A DNA stretch of 64,000 nt from Lachnospiraceae bacterium (lineage in GTDB: Bacteria; Bacillota_A; Clostridia; Lachnospirales; Lachnospiraceae), in the NCBI GenBank assembly GCA_024684065.1, contig JAIKXO010000009.1:1-64000 (forward strand), given 5' to 3'. The position numbers and the translations under genes are program-made. The notes under the pieces were generated by a model. The model made no database searches, was not told where the DNA came from, and was given only the letters and a program-made list of their open reading frames with translations. Positions 41,891-50,137 of this stretch are shown piece by piece; position 1 is the first letter of the stretch; every line of letters starts with the position of its first letter.

Positions 41891-42448
41891 ATGGCGAGAA
41901 AGGAACAAATAACCAAGCAGGCGGTGCTTGACGGCGCCTTTGAACTGCTTAAGGAACAGGGGGAGGAAAATGTTACCGCGAGAAAGCTGGCTGCCCACAT
42001 AGGATGTTCTACGCAGCCCATCTTCAGGGTCTATGAAAACATGGAGTCCCTTCATGCAGATCTGTTTAATATGGCAAGGGATTACTATGACAACTACTGT
42101 CTGAATCATAAGAAGGAGAGCGCAGTGCCCTTTGTTGACCTTGGACAGTGCTACATCCAGTTTGCCAAGGAGGAACTCAATCTGTTCAAAATGCTGTTCT
42201 TGTCCGTGCATGATGAGGATGATACGATGTATGACCTTATAAACGGCAAGGAGAACGGCTTTGTGATCAAAGAACTCAAAAGAGTCCATAATCTAAAGAT
42301 GGACCGTGCCCAGATGCTGTTTATGAAGATTTTCATATTTATCCATGGAATGGCCTGTATGGCGGCAAATGGGGAATTTGATCTTTCAAAGGACGAGACC
42401 GTACAGCTACTGACCGAGATAATTGAGAATTTTACAAAGAACCAGTAA
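41891..42448 (+). CDS. TetR-family transcriptional regulator
   Basis: 185 residues. The N-terminal helix-turn-helix is ARKEQITKQAVLDGAFELLK..ENVTARKLAAHIGCSTQPIFRVYENMESLH, where GCSTQPIFRVY is the recognition helix. The C-terminal ligand/dimer domain is helical and not recognisable. GAGGTG precedes the ATG at 41891; an in-frame start at 41816 lies inside the repeat-containing leader. It may repress itself through the palindrome over its -10. Its other targets could be the decarboxylase operon upstream, but nothing in the sequence proves that. Confidence 0.85.
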   Translation: MARKEQITKQAVLDGAFELLKEQGEENVTARKLAAHIGCSTQPIFRVYENMESLHADLFNMARDYYDNYCLNHKKESAVPFVDLGQCYIQFAKEELNLFKMLFLSVHDEDDTMYDLINGKENGFVIKELKRVHNLKMDRAQMLFMKIFIFIHGMACMAANGEFDLSKDETVQLLTEIIENFTKNQ

Positions 42449-42483
42449 ATCTTTCATGACCTGTTACTGCGCAGGTATGCCAG

Positions 42484-42725
42484 GGAAAACTGATTAATCC
42501 GGTTTTTCCGTAGCTGCCTCCGGCAGGATGCGCAGAGACCAATTGGATGTTTCCAATGCAAACATCGAATATAATGGTATAGGAAAGGCACTTCGTGCCT
42601 GCCGGCTTATTCGACATTTGTAAACAAATGTCGAATTGGTTTCCCGAGGGAAACGCTGAAAAAATGCGTTTTCTTAGCAAATGCCGGATAAGTTCGGTCT
42701 GTAGACCGGGACATTACATTTCAGG
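42484..42725. repeat. Nested palindrome cluster (locus 7)
   Basis: In order: GGAAAAC..GTTTTTCC (42484-42509), CTGCC-TCC-GGCAG then GATGCGCA (42514-42534), AGGCAC-TTC-GTGCCT (42586-42600), ATTCGACATTTGT..ACAAATGTCGAAT (42609-42636), GTTTCCC-GA-GGGAAAC (42639-42654), and CCGGATAAGTTCGGTCTG..AGACCGG (42683-42710). Four modules are shared with locus 1 at 6464-6567 and two with 47720-47835. The gap contains no gene. Confidence 0.75.
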
Positions 42726-42737
42726 GTCGGGAGCTCA

Positions 42738-43994
42738 ATGAAAACGGATATAATCGTGGTCGGAGGCGGGCCGGCCGGTATGATGGCGGCGATAAAGGCC
42801 GCGGGCTCCGGTAAAAAGGTCCTGCTCATAGAGAAGAATGAAAAGCTTGGCAAAAAACTGTTTATTACAGGAAAGGGCAGGTGCAATTTTACCAATGCCT
42901 GCGATACCGGGACGCTTCTCAACAATGTCGTGACCAATAAAAAATTCCTGTTCAGCGCTTTTTACGGGATGGACAGCCAGGGGGTCCTTGATTTTTTCGA
43001 AGGGCTTTCTTTAATGTATAAAATCGAGCGCGGAAACAGAGTGTTTCCGGTTTCGGACCGTTCTTCTGACGTTATTGATGCCCTGAAGAGGGAACTCAGA
43101 AGAACAAAGACTGAAATATTCCTTAATAAAAGAGTTGCCGGTCTCCTGATAAAGAAAAGACCGGACGGAAGATCCTTTGTATGCGGCGTAAGGCTTGAGA
43201 ACGGAGAGACGGTCGAATCGGAGGCTGTGATACTGGCAACGGGCGGCAGTTCGTATCCGTCTACAGGCTCGGACGGAGAAGCCCTGAGGATTTTAAACGG
43301 GACAGGCATAGATATTATAAATCCCGAACCCTCACTGGTACCGCTTGAGACCGAAGGGAACATTGCCGGAAGGCTTCAGGGACTGTCCTTAAGAAACGCA
43401 GGGTTTAAGGTCTTTGTAAATGACAGCAAACGTTTTGAGAGCCTCGGAGAACTTCTTTTTACACATTTCGGCCTTAGCGGACCAATGGCATTGTCCGCAA
43501 GCTGCCATCTTAAAAAATCGGATTTTTCCGGCAATATCCTTTCGTACATCGATCTTAAGCCTGGCCTTTCAGAAAAACAGCTGGATCAAAGACTTTTACG
43601 TGATTTTGGTGAAAATAAGAACAAGCAGTTCGGAAATTCGCTTTCGGGCCTTCTTCCTTCAAAGCTTATCCCGGTAATAGTCGAGCTTTCCGGGATAAGG
43701 CATGAAAAGCCTGTCAATGAGGTCACGAAGGAGGAGAGGAAAAAACTTCTCGGGCTTTTAAAGGGATTTTGCTTAAGGATCACGGGGACCAGAGGATTTG
43801 AAGAGGCTATTGTCACAAGGGGCGGGGTTTGTGTTAAGGAACTGGATCCGAAGACCATGCAGTCAAAGAAGATAGAAGGCCTTTACATGGCGGGTGAGAT
43901 GATAGACGTGGATGCCTATACCGGAGGTTTTAACCTGCAGATCGCATGGTCTACGGGAGCGCTGGCCGGGGAATCGGCGGCAGGGAGGTTATAA
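42738..43994 (+). CDS. Flavoprotein of the HI0933/BaiN family
   Basis: 418 residues. The N-terminal FAD-binding fold is IIVVGGGPAGMMAAIKAAGSG (GxGxxG), then KNEKLGKKLFITGKGRCNFTN, the family hallmark. ATGGSSYPSTGSDG and the C-terminal GEMIDVDAYTGGFNLQIAWSTG complete the FAD site. Members are putative NAD(P)/FAD oxidoreductases; BaiN reduces bile-acid intermediates, but most have no known substrate. It sits at the head of a cluster with cmk, ispH and the S1 gene, only six bases before cmk, so it is probably co-transcribed. Confidence 0.9.
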   Translation: MKTDIIVVGGGPAGMMAAIKAAGSGKKVLLIEKNEKLGKKLFITGKGRCNFTNACDTGTLLNNVVTNKKFLFSAFYGMDSQGVLDFFEGLSLMYKIERGNRVFPVSDRSSDVIDALKRELRRTKTEIFLNKRVAGLLIKKRPDGRSFVCGVRLENGETVESEAVILATGGSSYPSTGSDGEALRILNGTGIDIINPEPSLVPLETEGNIAGRLQGLSLRNAGFKVFVNDSKRFESLGELLFTHFGLSGPMALSASCHLKKSDFSGNILSYIDLKPGLSEKQLDQRLLRDFGENKNKQFGNSLSGLLPSKLIPVIVELSGIRHEKPVNEVTKEERKKLLGLLKGFCLRITGTRGFEEAIVTRGGVCVKELDPKTMQSKKIEGLYMAGEMIDVDAYTGGFNLQIAWSTGALAGESAAGRL

Positions 43995-44000
43995 AAAGTT

Positions 44001-44672
44001 ATGAGTGTTAATGTTGCGATAGACGGGCCCGCAGGTGCGGGAAAGAGTACGATAGCAAAGCTTCTTTCTGAAAGGATGGGATATATTTATATCGATACCG
44101 GAGCAATGTATAGGGCGATGGCATTATATCTTTTGCGGCAGGGGATAGAGCCCACCGATGCTTCCGCCATAGAGGCCGCATGTGAATCGGTTGACATAAC
44201 TATTGACCATAGGGACAAAAAACAGGTGGTCTTCTTAAACGGAGAGGATGTAAACGGGCTTATAAGGACGGAGGAGGTCGGTAAAATGGCCTCGGTGAGT
44301 TCCGCAAATAAAAAGGTCAGGGAGAAGCTTGTATCCCTTCAGCGAAAGATTGCCGAAAAGAATAATGTGGTAATGGATGGAAGGGATATAGGGACGGTCG
44401 TGCTTCCGGACGCGCGGGTAAAGATATTTCTGACCGCGGATCCGAAGGTAAGGGCAAAGAGAAGATATGATGAGCTCGTCTCAAAGGGCGAGCCTGCGGA
44501 TATCAATGTAATAGAGCAGGATATAATAGAGAGGGACAGACGCGACATGACAAGGGATATCGCGCCGCTTAAGCAGGCGGAGGATGCCGTGCGCGTAGAT
44601 ACCTCCGACATGTCCGTTGATCAGGTGGTTGAGCGGATCATGGCCATCATTGAAGAAAAGGCCGGAGATTAA
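44001..44672 (+). CDS. cmk: Cytidylate kinase
   Basis: Phosphorylates CMP and dCMP. 223 residues with P-loop GPAGAGKST, TGAMYRAMALYL, and MDGRDIGTVVLPDA (nucleotide-binding Arg/Asp). The LID region is RAKRRYDEL, then RDRRDMTR. The length and order match bacterial Cmk. The order cmk-ispH-S1 gene is a conserved Clostridia arrangement. AGGGAGG lies 13 bases before the ATG, inside the end of the flavoprotein gene. Confidence 0.95.
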   Translation: MSVNVAIDGPAGAGKSTIAKLLSERMGYIYIDTGAMYRAMALYLLRQGIEPTDASAIEAACESVDITIDHRDKKQVVFLNGEDVNGLIRTEEVGKMASVSSANKKVREKLVSLQRKIAEKNNVVMDGRDIGTVVLPDARVKIFLTADPKVRAKRRYDELVSKGEPADINVIEQDIIERDRRDMTRDIAPLKQAEDAVRVDTSDMSVDQVVERIMAIIEEKAGD

Positions 44673-44703
44673 CATATAAAAATACTGAAGGAAACGCATT
44701 TTT

Positions 44704-45585
44704 ATGGAGATAATTGTCGCAAAGAGCGCGGGCTTCTGTTTCGGCGTAAAAAGAGCCGTAGATACGGTATACAGAGAGCTTGAAAAGGGCGGAGAGCTTT
44801 ATACCTACGGGCCGATCATCCATAATGAAGAGGTCATAAGGGAGCTGACAGAAAAAGGGGTCGTCATCATAAACGACAAAGAGGAGCTTAAAAGGCTTAA
44901 GGCTGATCCGGAAGGCGTTATAAAGAAGACCGTCATCATAAGATCCCACGGAGCGCAGAAAGAGGTTCATGATATTATAAGAAAGAACGGCCTTGAGCTT
45001 GTAGACGCGACCTGTCCCTTCGTGAAGAAGATACATAAAATCGTCAGGGAGGAAAGCGAAAAAGGGAAGCAGATCGTGATCGTCGGAAACAAAAATCATC
45101 CCGAAGTTGAGGGGATCATGGGCTGGTGCGAAGGAAATCCGATAGTCATAGAAAACAGAGAAGAAGCCGAAAAATTAAGGGCTTACAGGGATGTTCCGGT
45201 CTGCGTTGTCGCGCAGACGACTTTCAATTACAAAAATTTTCAAGATTTAGTTGAAATTATTTCAGATTGTTGTTATGATATTAACGCTGTACATACGATA
45301 TGTAGTGCGACCGAGCAAAGGCAGACAGAGGCTTTGGAGCTTTCAAAGCAGGTGGATGCAATGCTTGTTGTAGGCGGTGCAAAAAGCTCTAACACACAAA
45401 AGCTATTTGAGATATGTAGTGGTGAATGTAATAATACTTATTTTATTCAGACTGCTAAGGATCTAAAAGAAAAAGATTTTTCTCTGGTTAGTAGGTTGGG
45501 TGTAACAGCCGGAGCATCTACCCCAAATAATATTATTGAGGAGATTTTATGTTATGTCAGAATTAACTTTTGGAGAGATGTTTGA
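44704..45585 (+). CDS. ispH: 4-hydroxy-3-methylbut-2-enyl diphosphate reductase
   Basis: Last enzyme of the non-mevalonate isoprenoid path, a [4Fe-4S] enzyme. Cluster cysteines are in SAGFCFGV, DATCPFVKKIH and TICSATEQRQ; PNNIIEEI near the end is also typical. 293 residues. The last codons overlap the S1 gene by 32 bases. In many Clostridia the two are fused into one protein. From about 45236 the codon use turns AT-rich (AGT, TGT, ATT), unlike the 5' half, suggesting a recombined segment. GAAGGA lies 10 bases before the ATG. Confidence 0.93.
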   Translation: MEIIVAKSAGFCFGVKRAVDTVYRELEKGGELYTYGPIIHNEEVIRELTEKGVVIINDKEELKRLKADPEGVIKKTVIIRSHGAQKEVHDIIRKNGLELVDATCPFVKKIHKIVREESEKGKQIVIVGNKNHPEVEGIMGWCEGNPIVIENREEAEKLRAYRDVPVCVVAQTTFNYKNFQDLVEIISDCCYDINAVHTICSATEQRQTEALELSKQVDAMLVVGGAKSSNTQKLFEICSGECNNTYFIQTAKDLKEKDFSLVSRLGVTAGASTPNNIIEEILCYVRINFWRDV

Positions 45586-45640
45586 ACAGAGTAATGTTAA
45601 GACAATTCACAGTGGTGAAGTAGTCGAGGGTACTGTTATC
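45236..45640. other. AT-rich segment across the ispH/S1-gene junction
   Basis: GC falls to about 28% in parts (for example 45241-45300) against roughly 45-50% in flanking coding DNA, with rare synonymous codons (TGT, AGT, GTA). The change begins inside ispH and ends early in the S1 gene without breaking either frame. It looks like homologous replacement from a lower-GC relative, or local selection at the junction. Confidence 0.5.
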
Positions 45641-46828
45641 GAGGTTAAGCCGGATGAGATTGTCCTCAGCTTCGGGTACAAGTCGGAGGGTGTGATACCC
45701 AGGAGTGAATACTCTAATATTCCGAATCTTGATCTGACCACATGCGTGAGCGTAGGGGATACTCTTGAAGCCAAGGTGCTGAAGGTGAATGATGGCGAAG
45801 GCCAGGTGCTCCTTACTTACAAGAGGCTTGCCCAGGATAAGGGGAACAAGAAGCTTGAGGAAGCATTTAATAACAAGACTCCCCTGAAGGCTAAGGTAGC
45901 GGAAGTATTAAACGGCGGTCTGAGTGTTGTTATCGATGAATCAAGGGTCTTCATTCCTGCGAGCCTTGTTTCGGATGTATATGAAAAGGATCTTACAAAG
46001 TATCTTGATCAGGAAATTGAGTTTGTCATCACCGAATTCATTCCCAAGAGAAGAAGGATAATCGGCGACAGAAAGCAGCTCCTTGTTGCGGAGAAGGAAA
46101 AGAAGCGCGCGGAGCTTATGGAGAGGATCCATGAGGGTGATGTTGTTGACGGTGTTGTAAAGAACGTTACTGACTTCGGTGTATTTGTTGATCTTGGAGG
46201 AACAGACGGACTCCTTCATATTTCCGAGATCTCGTGGGGACGCGTAGAGAACCCCAAGAAGGCATTCAAGCCCGGACAGGAGCTCAAGGTCCTTATCAAG
46301 GAGATCAATGAGAATAAGATCGCGTTGAGCCTTAAATTTGCAGGGACAAATCCCTGGGAAGGGGTTGAAGATAAATATGCAGTCGGCACGGTAGTTACAG
46401 GCAGGGTCGCGAGAATGACCGATTTTGGAGCTTTCATCGAGCTTGAGCCCGGTATTGACGCACTTCTTCATGTATCGCAGATAGCGAGAGAGCATATCAA
46501 CAAGCCGTCGGATGTTTTAAAGAGCGGCGAAGAGATCACCGCCAAGGTGGTTGATCTAAAGCCCGAGGAGAAAAAGATAAGCCTGAGTATGAAGGTTCTC
46601 CTTCCTGCTCCCGAGAAGGCTTCGGAGCCGAAGGACAAGGAGCCTGAGGCTAAGGATGACGATAATGAGGATTTTGCAACCGTTGATATAGAGGCTGAGA
46701 TTGCCAAGGCTAAGGAAGCCGAAGCGCGGGAAGCCGAGGAGGCCGAAAAGGCTAAGGCTGAAGAGGAAAAAGCGGAAGATCCCGCATCCGAAGCTTCAGA
46801 AGAGACCGGTGATACGGAAGAGGCATGA
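45554..46828 (+). CDS. rpsA: S1-domain RNA-binding protein (ribosomal S1-like)
   Basis: 425 residues with four S1 repeats of about 70 residues: VVEGTVIEVKPDEIVLSFG, a second more divergent one, GDVVDGVVKNVTDFGVFVDLGG, and VTGRVARMTDFGAFIEL. The tail (from about 360) is acidic and Ala/Glu/Lys-rich. S1-type proteins bind mRNA at the ribosome. The four-domain Firmicutes form may not be a stable ribosomal subunit. The ATG at 45554 follows GAGGAG by 10 bases and lies inside ispH, so translation is coupled. Confidence 0.9.
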   Translation: MSELTFGEMFEQSNVKTIHSGEVVEGTVIEVKPDEIVLSFGYKSEGVIPRSEYSNIPNLDLTTCVSVGDTLEAKVLKVNDGEGQVLLTYKRLAQDKGNKKLEEAFNNKTPLKAKVAEVLNGGLSVVIDESRVFIPASLVSDVYEKDLTKYLDQEIEFVITEFIPKRRRIIGDRKQLLVAEKEKKRAELMERIHEGDVVDGVVKNVTDFGVFVDLGGTDGLLHISEISWGRVENPKKAFKPGQELKVLIKEINENKIALSLKFAGTNPWEGVEDKYAVGTVVTGRVARMTDFGAFIELEPGIDALLHVSQIAREHINKPSDVLKSGEEITAKVVDLKPEEKKISLSMKVLLPAPEKASEPKDKEPEAKDDDNEDFATVDIEAEIAKAKEAEAREAEEAEKAKAEEEKAEDPASEASEETGDTEEA

Positions 46829-46858
46829 TCCTTTTATAAAAATATTGTTTTCTTTCAT

Positions 46859-46887
46859 GGGCAAGCCGGATTTATCCGAGCTTGCCC
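46859..46887. repeat. Hairpin between the S1 gene and cheR
   Basis: GGGCAAGC and CGGAT pair with ATCCG and GCTTGCCC with one bulged base. There is no T-run on the plus strand, so it is not a convincing terminator. Confidence 0.5.
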
Positions 46888-46940
46888 GTGATGCGATATA
46901 ACATATATACCAAACTTAGAGAATAAAAGAGGTGTGTGAA

Positions 46941-47723
46941 ATGGCTAATGATTATGAAAGCTTTATGTCTCAGGTGTACAAGCTTACAAGCATCGATCTT
47001 ACCGCTTATAAGGAAAAACAGATGCGCAGGCGTATCGATACCCTTATTAACAAGCATAAGTGCAAGGGGTATGATGATTTTGTGGCCCAGCTTAAGACTG
47101 ACAAGGCTCTTTTCGAGGAATTTGTAAATTATCTGACCATAAACGTGTCTGAGTTTTACAGAAATACGGATCAGTGGGCGCTTATGGATAAGGAATACAT
47201 TCCCGAGCTTATCAAGAGATTTGGTCAGAACCTGAAGGTATGGAGCGCGGCCTGTTCCACGGGAGACGAGCCCTATTCGCTTGTTATGGCGTTATCGAGA
47301 CATATTCCTCTCAATAAGATAAAGATCATTGCCACGGATCTTGACAAGCAGGTCATGGCTCAGGCCAAGACCGGTCTTTATGCGGCAAAGAGCGTTGCCG
47401 GGGTACCAAAGGACCTTAAGGACAAGTATTTTACAAAGGTAGGCCCTTCATACCAGATATCCAATGAGATCAAATCCAGAGTCGAGTTTAAGGAGCATAA
47501 CCTTCTTAAAGATCCTTATATCAAGGGGTGCCATTTCATAGTCTGCCGGAATGTTCTTATATATTTCACTGATGAGGCTAAGGAAACCATTTATCAGAAG
47601 TTCTATGATTCACTGATGCCCGGCGGGCTGTTCTTTATCGGCAGTACCGAGCAGATAGTAAACCATAAGAAATTCGGTTATGAGCGGAGGAATTCCTTCT
47701 ATTATCAGAGACCGGCCAATTGA
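46941..47723 (+). CDS. cheR: CheR chemotaxis methyltransferase
   Basis: Methylates glutamates of chemoreceptors with S-adenosylmethionine. 260 residues. The N-terminal helical domain has QMRRRIDTLINKH and NVSEFYRNTDQW. The catalytic Rossmann domain has WSAACSTGDEPYSL (SAM site), IIATDLD and FIVCRNVLIYF. The start at 46941 has GAGGTGTG upstream; a GTG at 46932 is possible. It is not beside other che genes, but a chemoreceptor lies at 60998, implying motility. Confidence 0.93.
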   Translation: MANDYESFMSQVYKLTSIDLTAYKEKQMRRRIDTLINKHKCKGYDDFVAQLKTDKALFEEFVNYLTINVSEFYRNTDQWALMDKEYIPELIKRFGQNLKVWSAACSTGDEPYSLVMALSRHIPLNKIKIIATDLDKQVMAQAKTGLYAAKSVAGVPKDLKDKYFTKVGPSYQISNEIKSRVEFKEHNLLKDPYIKGCHFIVCRNVLIYFTDEAKETIYQKFYDSLMPGGLFFIGSTEQIVNHKKFGYERRNSFYYQRPAN

Positions 47724-47726
47724 CCC

Positions 47727-47835
47727 GGTTCGATACTGTGCCGGTCCGCAAAGCGGATCATGCCGGTCCGGATCGACATTTTCTTTTGTGAAACACCGGA
47801 TAAGTACGATCTTCAGACCGGATCATTTCCGGATA
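47727..47835. repeat. Intergenic palindrome element (locus 8)
   Basis: TGCCGGTCCGCAAAGCGGATCATGCCGG and CCGGATAAGTACGATCTTCAGACCGG..CATTTCCGG. The second module aligns with 42683-42725 and 9170-9209. Confidence 0.55.
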
Positions 47836-47844
47836 AAACCTGTT

Positions 47845-48951
47845 TTATTTTATAAAAGAGATTATAAGCGCTTTGACATATGTGCAGAGCGCTTTTTTCT
47901 GTATCAGCTCCTCAAGCGAAAGATATTCTTCTTTTGAAGTATAATTTTCCTTAAACATGGTCATATCGGAAAGACCGGGGAAGTTCTGAAGGAAGAGACC
48001 GCTTTTTTTTATGTAGCAGGTCTCTTTTCCTGCTCTTTCCCTGTTTTCTTTCGGGACTCCGGAAGCGGCGTTCTTATGTATGCAGAAATCCTCCAGCGGG
48101 AGGTAGTAATAGTTCCTGTAGTCCTTAAAGAAATGCTTAAACTCAGCATTGACAAGCGGGATCCGGACGGAAAGGGTGTTTTCGCCGCCAAAATAAAGGA
48201 AGATGCCGTTATTTAAAGACCTGAAGGCCACGGGAATATGGATGCTGTGGGAGAGCTCTATGAGAAGCTCGTTTTTTTCGATCCCGTCGTAGGATCTGTA
48301 GGTGTTTATTTTATGATCCGAATATACGGGATCAATATCGATTATGTCCCTGTAACCAAGCGCCGGAAGGATCTTTAAAAGCCCAAGAAGATCCTCGCTG
48401 TTATGATAGAGAAGATTCTTAAGCTTTTCCTCTGAGGGCTCCCTGACATACTCATAATATACATGGATAAGATCCCTGCCGGTAAACGGGTCATCGCTCT
48501 TTTTTCCAAGGAGCCCTTCTACTTCCCTTTGCTTTAAGGACTGGAGCCCCAGCAGTTTTTTTAAGGGGCGGAGCTCTTTATAAATGTCGAGGGACCGGAA
48601 AGAATCGAATGAAATCGGAAAGCCCCGCGCTTCTGCCCGATATTTTAAAAACGGAAGGTCGAAGCGGTCGCCGTTGAAGGTAAGGATCGTATCAAAGCTC
48701 TGCATGAAGGAAACGAAGGCTTCGAGCAGAAGCCTCTCCTCCCTGGGATCGTCCGCAAACCACTGTACTGTTTTGAAGCAGTCGTCCGTAACGCAGGCTA
48801 CACCGATCAGATAGAGTTTAGAAGCCTCTTTGGAAAGTCCGGTGGTTTCGATGTCGAGAAAAAGAACCCTCTCCGTATCCGGTAAGGGAAGGGGAAGGTC
48901 AGGATCAATATTAAACTCCTGTAATGAGTAGGTTGAATCAAATCGCTTCAT
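47845..48951 (-). CDS. RNase H-like 3'-5' exonuclease domain protein (YprB-type)
   Basis: 368 residues. Catalytic acids of a DEDD-type RNase H fold are visible: FLDIETTGLS (Asp, Glu), FNGDRFDLPFL (Asp) and YHNSEDLLGLL (Asp). This matches the YprB ribonuclease-H-like family found in Firmicutes, usually without proven substrate. The C-terminal ~150 residues are a less conserved partner domain. No signal peptide, so cytosolic. The gene has no minus-strand neighbour. The palindrome cluster 48992-49160 is immediately upstream, in its promoter region. Confidence 0.85.
   Translation of the reverse strand: MKRFDSTYSLQEFNIDPDLPLPLPDTERVLFLDIETTGLSKEASKLYLIGVACVTDDCFKTVQWFADDPREERLLLEAFVSFMQSFDTILTFNGDRFDLPFLKYRAEARGFPISFDSFRSLDIYKELRPLKKLLGLQSLKQREVEGLLGKKSDDPFTGRDLIHVYYEYVREPSEEKLKNLLYHNSEDLLGLLKILPALGYRDIIDIDPVYSDHKINTYRSYDGIEKNELLIELSHSIHIPVAFRSLNNGIFLYFGGENTLSVRIPLVNAEFKHFFKDYRNYYYLPLEDFCIHKNAASGVPKENRERAGKETCYIKKSGLFLQNFPGLSDMTMFKENYTSKEEYLSLEELIQKKALCTYVKALIISFIK
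47866..47898 (+). terminator. Terminator of cheR, overlapping the convergent gene
   Basis: AAGCGCT..AGCGCTT followed by a T-run. It lies within the last codons of the minus-strand exonuclease, so both signals share DNA. Confidence 0.7.
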
Positions 48952-48991
48952 GGATCAATCTTAGCATAATACAAAATTAAAAGCAAAATCT

Positions 48992-49160
48992 ATTATAGTC
49001 AACGTCAATAATCAATTGACGTTGACTATAATGCCTCCGGCGGATGCGCACGGATTTTGTAAGGAAACAGCTACCTGCGGTAGCCACGCACCGATTTTGC
49101 AGGCAAAATCGGTGCTTAGGCGCAGTAAACGACAAAATATAGTTTATTTTGTCGTTTACT
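48992..49160. repeat. Nested palindrome cluster (locus 9) between divergent genes
   Basis: An 18-base perfect palindrome (48992-49009 with 49015-49032) opens it and a 16-base one (49124-49139 with 49145-49160) closes it. Between them are GCCTCCGGCGGATGCGCACGG, GCTACC-TGC-GGTAGC (49070-49084) and GCACCGATTTTGC-AG-GCAAAATCGGTGC (49088-49115). GCACGGATTTTG at 49048-49059 could pair with the same 3' arm, so two exclusive folds exist. The cluster separates two divergent genes. Confidence 0.85.
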
Positions 49161-49169
49161 ATAAATAAG

Positions 49170-49199
49170 TTGTAACAATTGCGGATAATGGAGTATAAT
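49170..49199 (+). promoter_or_regulatory. Promoter giving a leaderless start for the rnf-linked operon
   Basis: TTGTAA (49170-49175), 18 bases, TATAAT (49194-49199). The ATG at 49207 lies seven bases further on, at the expected transcription start. Confidence 0.65.
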
Positions 49200-49206
49200 A
49201 ATCTCT

Positions 49207-50133
49207 ATGTGGGATCAGGCAATACTGGGCGTGACGATTTATTATATGACTGGTTTTCTTATACTGTTCAGCTTCCTTGGATGGGTATGGGAGAGCAGTT
49301 ATGTTTCAGTCTGCGAAAAAAGACTGGCAAACAGAGGATATGTTACCGGACCGGTATGCACTATCTATGGAGTTGCGGCCACTTTTGCGTATATTGTCCT
49401 CAGGCCGCTTGAAGGCAGATATCTGGCGCTCTTTTTTGCGGGAGTTATCATATCGTCCGTTCTGGAATTTGTGACTGCCAGCGTGATGGAAGCGGTATTT
49501 CATACAAGCTGGTGGGATTATACTGACAAAAGGTTTAATTATAAAGGCAAGGTATGTCTCAGCGCTTCGATCCTGTGGGGGTTATGCGCCGAGCTTCTGT
49601 TTACGGTAATGGTGCCGTTTTATGAGTGGGTCACCGGATTGTATACAAGACGTATCGGAGAGGCGCTGTATACGATTATTTTTGTTATGTATGTGATCGA
49701 TTTTTCCCTTGCCACGATAGCCGCTGTCGATATCGGAAAGCAGATAGGAAAACTTGAGACAATGCTTGACGATCTCGGAGCCATGATCAGAAGCTCAAAG
49801 CTTTACGCCACGAAGGAGGAGGCGGTTTTAAGGCTGTCTTCCCTTAGACATAATCTTATAGGGGCGGAACATATCAGGAGATATTCAAGGCGCCTTGAAA
49901 TAAGGCAGGCCTTCTGGGCGGATCAGTTAAAGCTTTTGGGCATTAAAGAGACTGCGACTGATCTGATAGGAAGAATAAAGAGTTCGGTAAATGCTTTCGA
50001 AGAATCGTGGGCAGGGGCAAAGCTTAAGATTTCCGAGAGCAGGATACTTAAGGCATACCCCAGGATCAAATCCCAGGAGAGACTGAAGGAAGAGATAGAG
50101 AAACAGGATCAAAAAGATCGTAAGGAGGGTTGA
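49207..50133 (+). CDS. CmpB-like (putative ABC-transporter type IV) membrane protein
   Basis: 308 residues. Five to six membrane helices (residues ~10-195) include the family motif FLGWVWESSYVSVCEKRLANRGYVTGP, matching the membrane proteins called putative ABC-transporter type IV. The function of that family is not established. A basic, helical cytoplasmic tail of ~110 residues follows. No Shine-Dalgarno sequence precedes the ATG, and the promoter position predicts a leaderless mRNA. Its stop is four bases before the rnfC start, so it is very likely the first gene of the rnf transcript. Confidence 0.82.
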   Translation: MWDQAILGVTIYYMTGFLILFSFLGWVWESSYVSVCEKRLANRGYVTGPVCTIYGVAATFAYIVLRPLEGRYLALFFAGVIISSVLEFVTASVMEAVFHTSWWDYTDKRFNYKGKVCLSASILWGLCAELLFTVMVPFYEWVTGLYTRRIGEALYTIIFVMYVIDFSLATIAAVDIGKQIGKLETMLDDLGAMIRSSKLYATKEEAVLRLSSLRHNLIGAEHIRRYSRRLEIRQAFWADQLKLLGIKETATDLIGRIKSSVNAFEESWAGAKLKISESRILKAYPRIKSQERLKEEIEKQDQKDRKEG

Positions 50134-50137
50134 GTGT

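Noticed and set aside
46701..46901. Plus-strand ORF rich in Arg/Lys/Pro over the end of the S1 gene
   Set aside because: It is a frame shadow of the acidic Glu/Ala/Lys tail (GAG/GAA/AAG codons).
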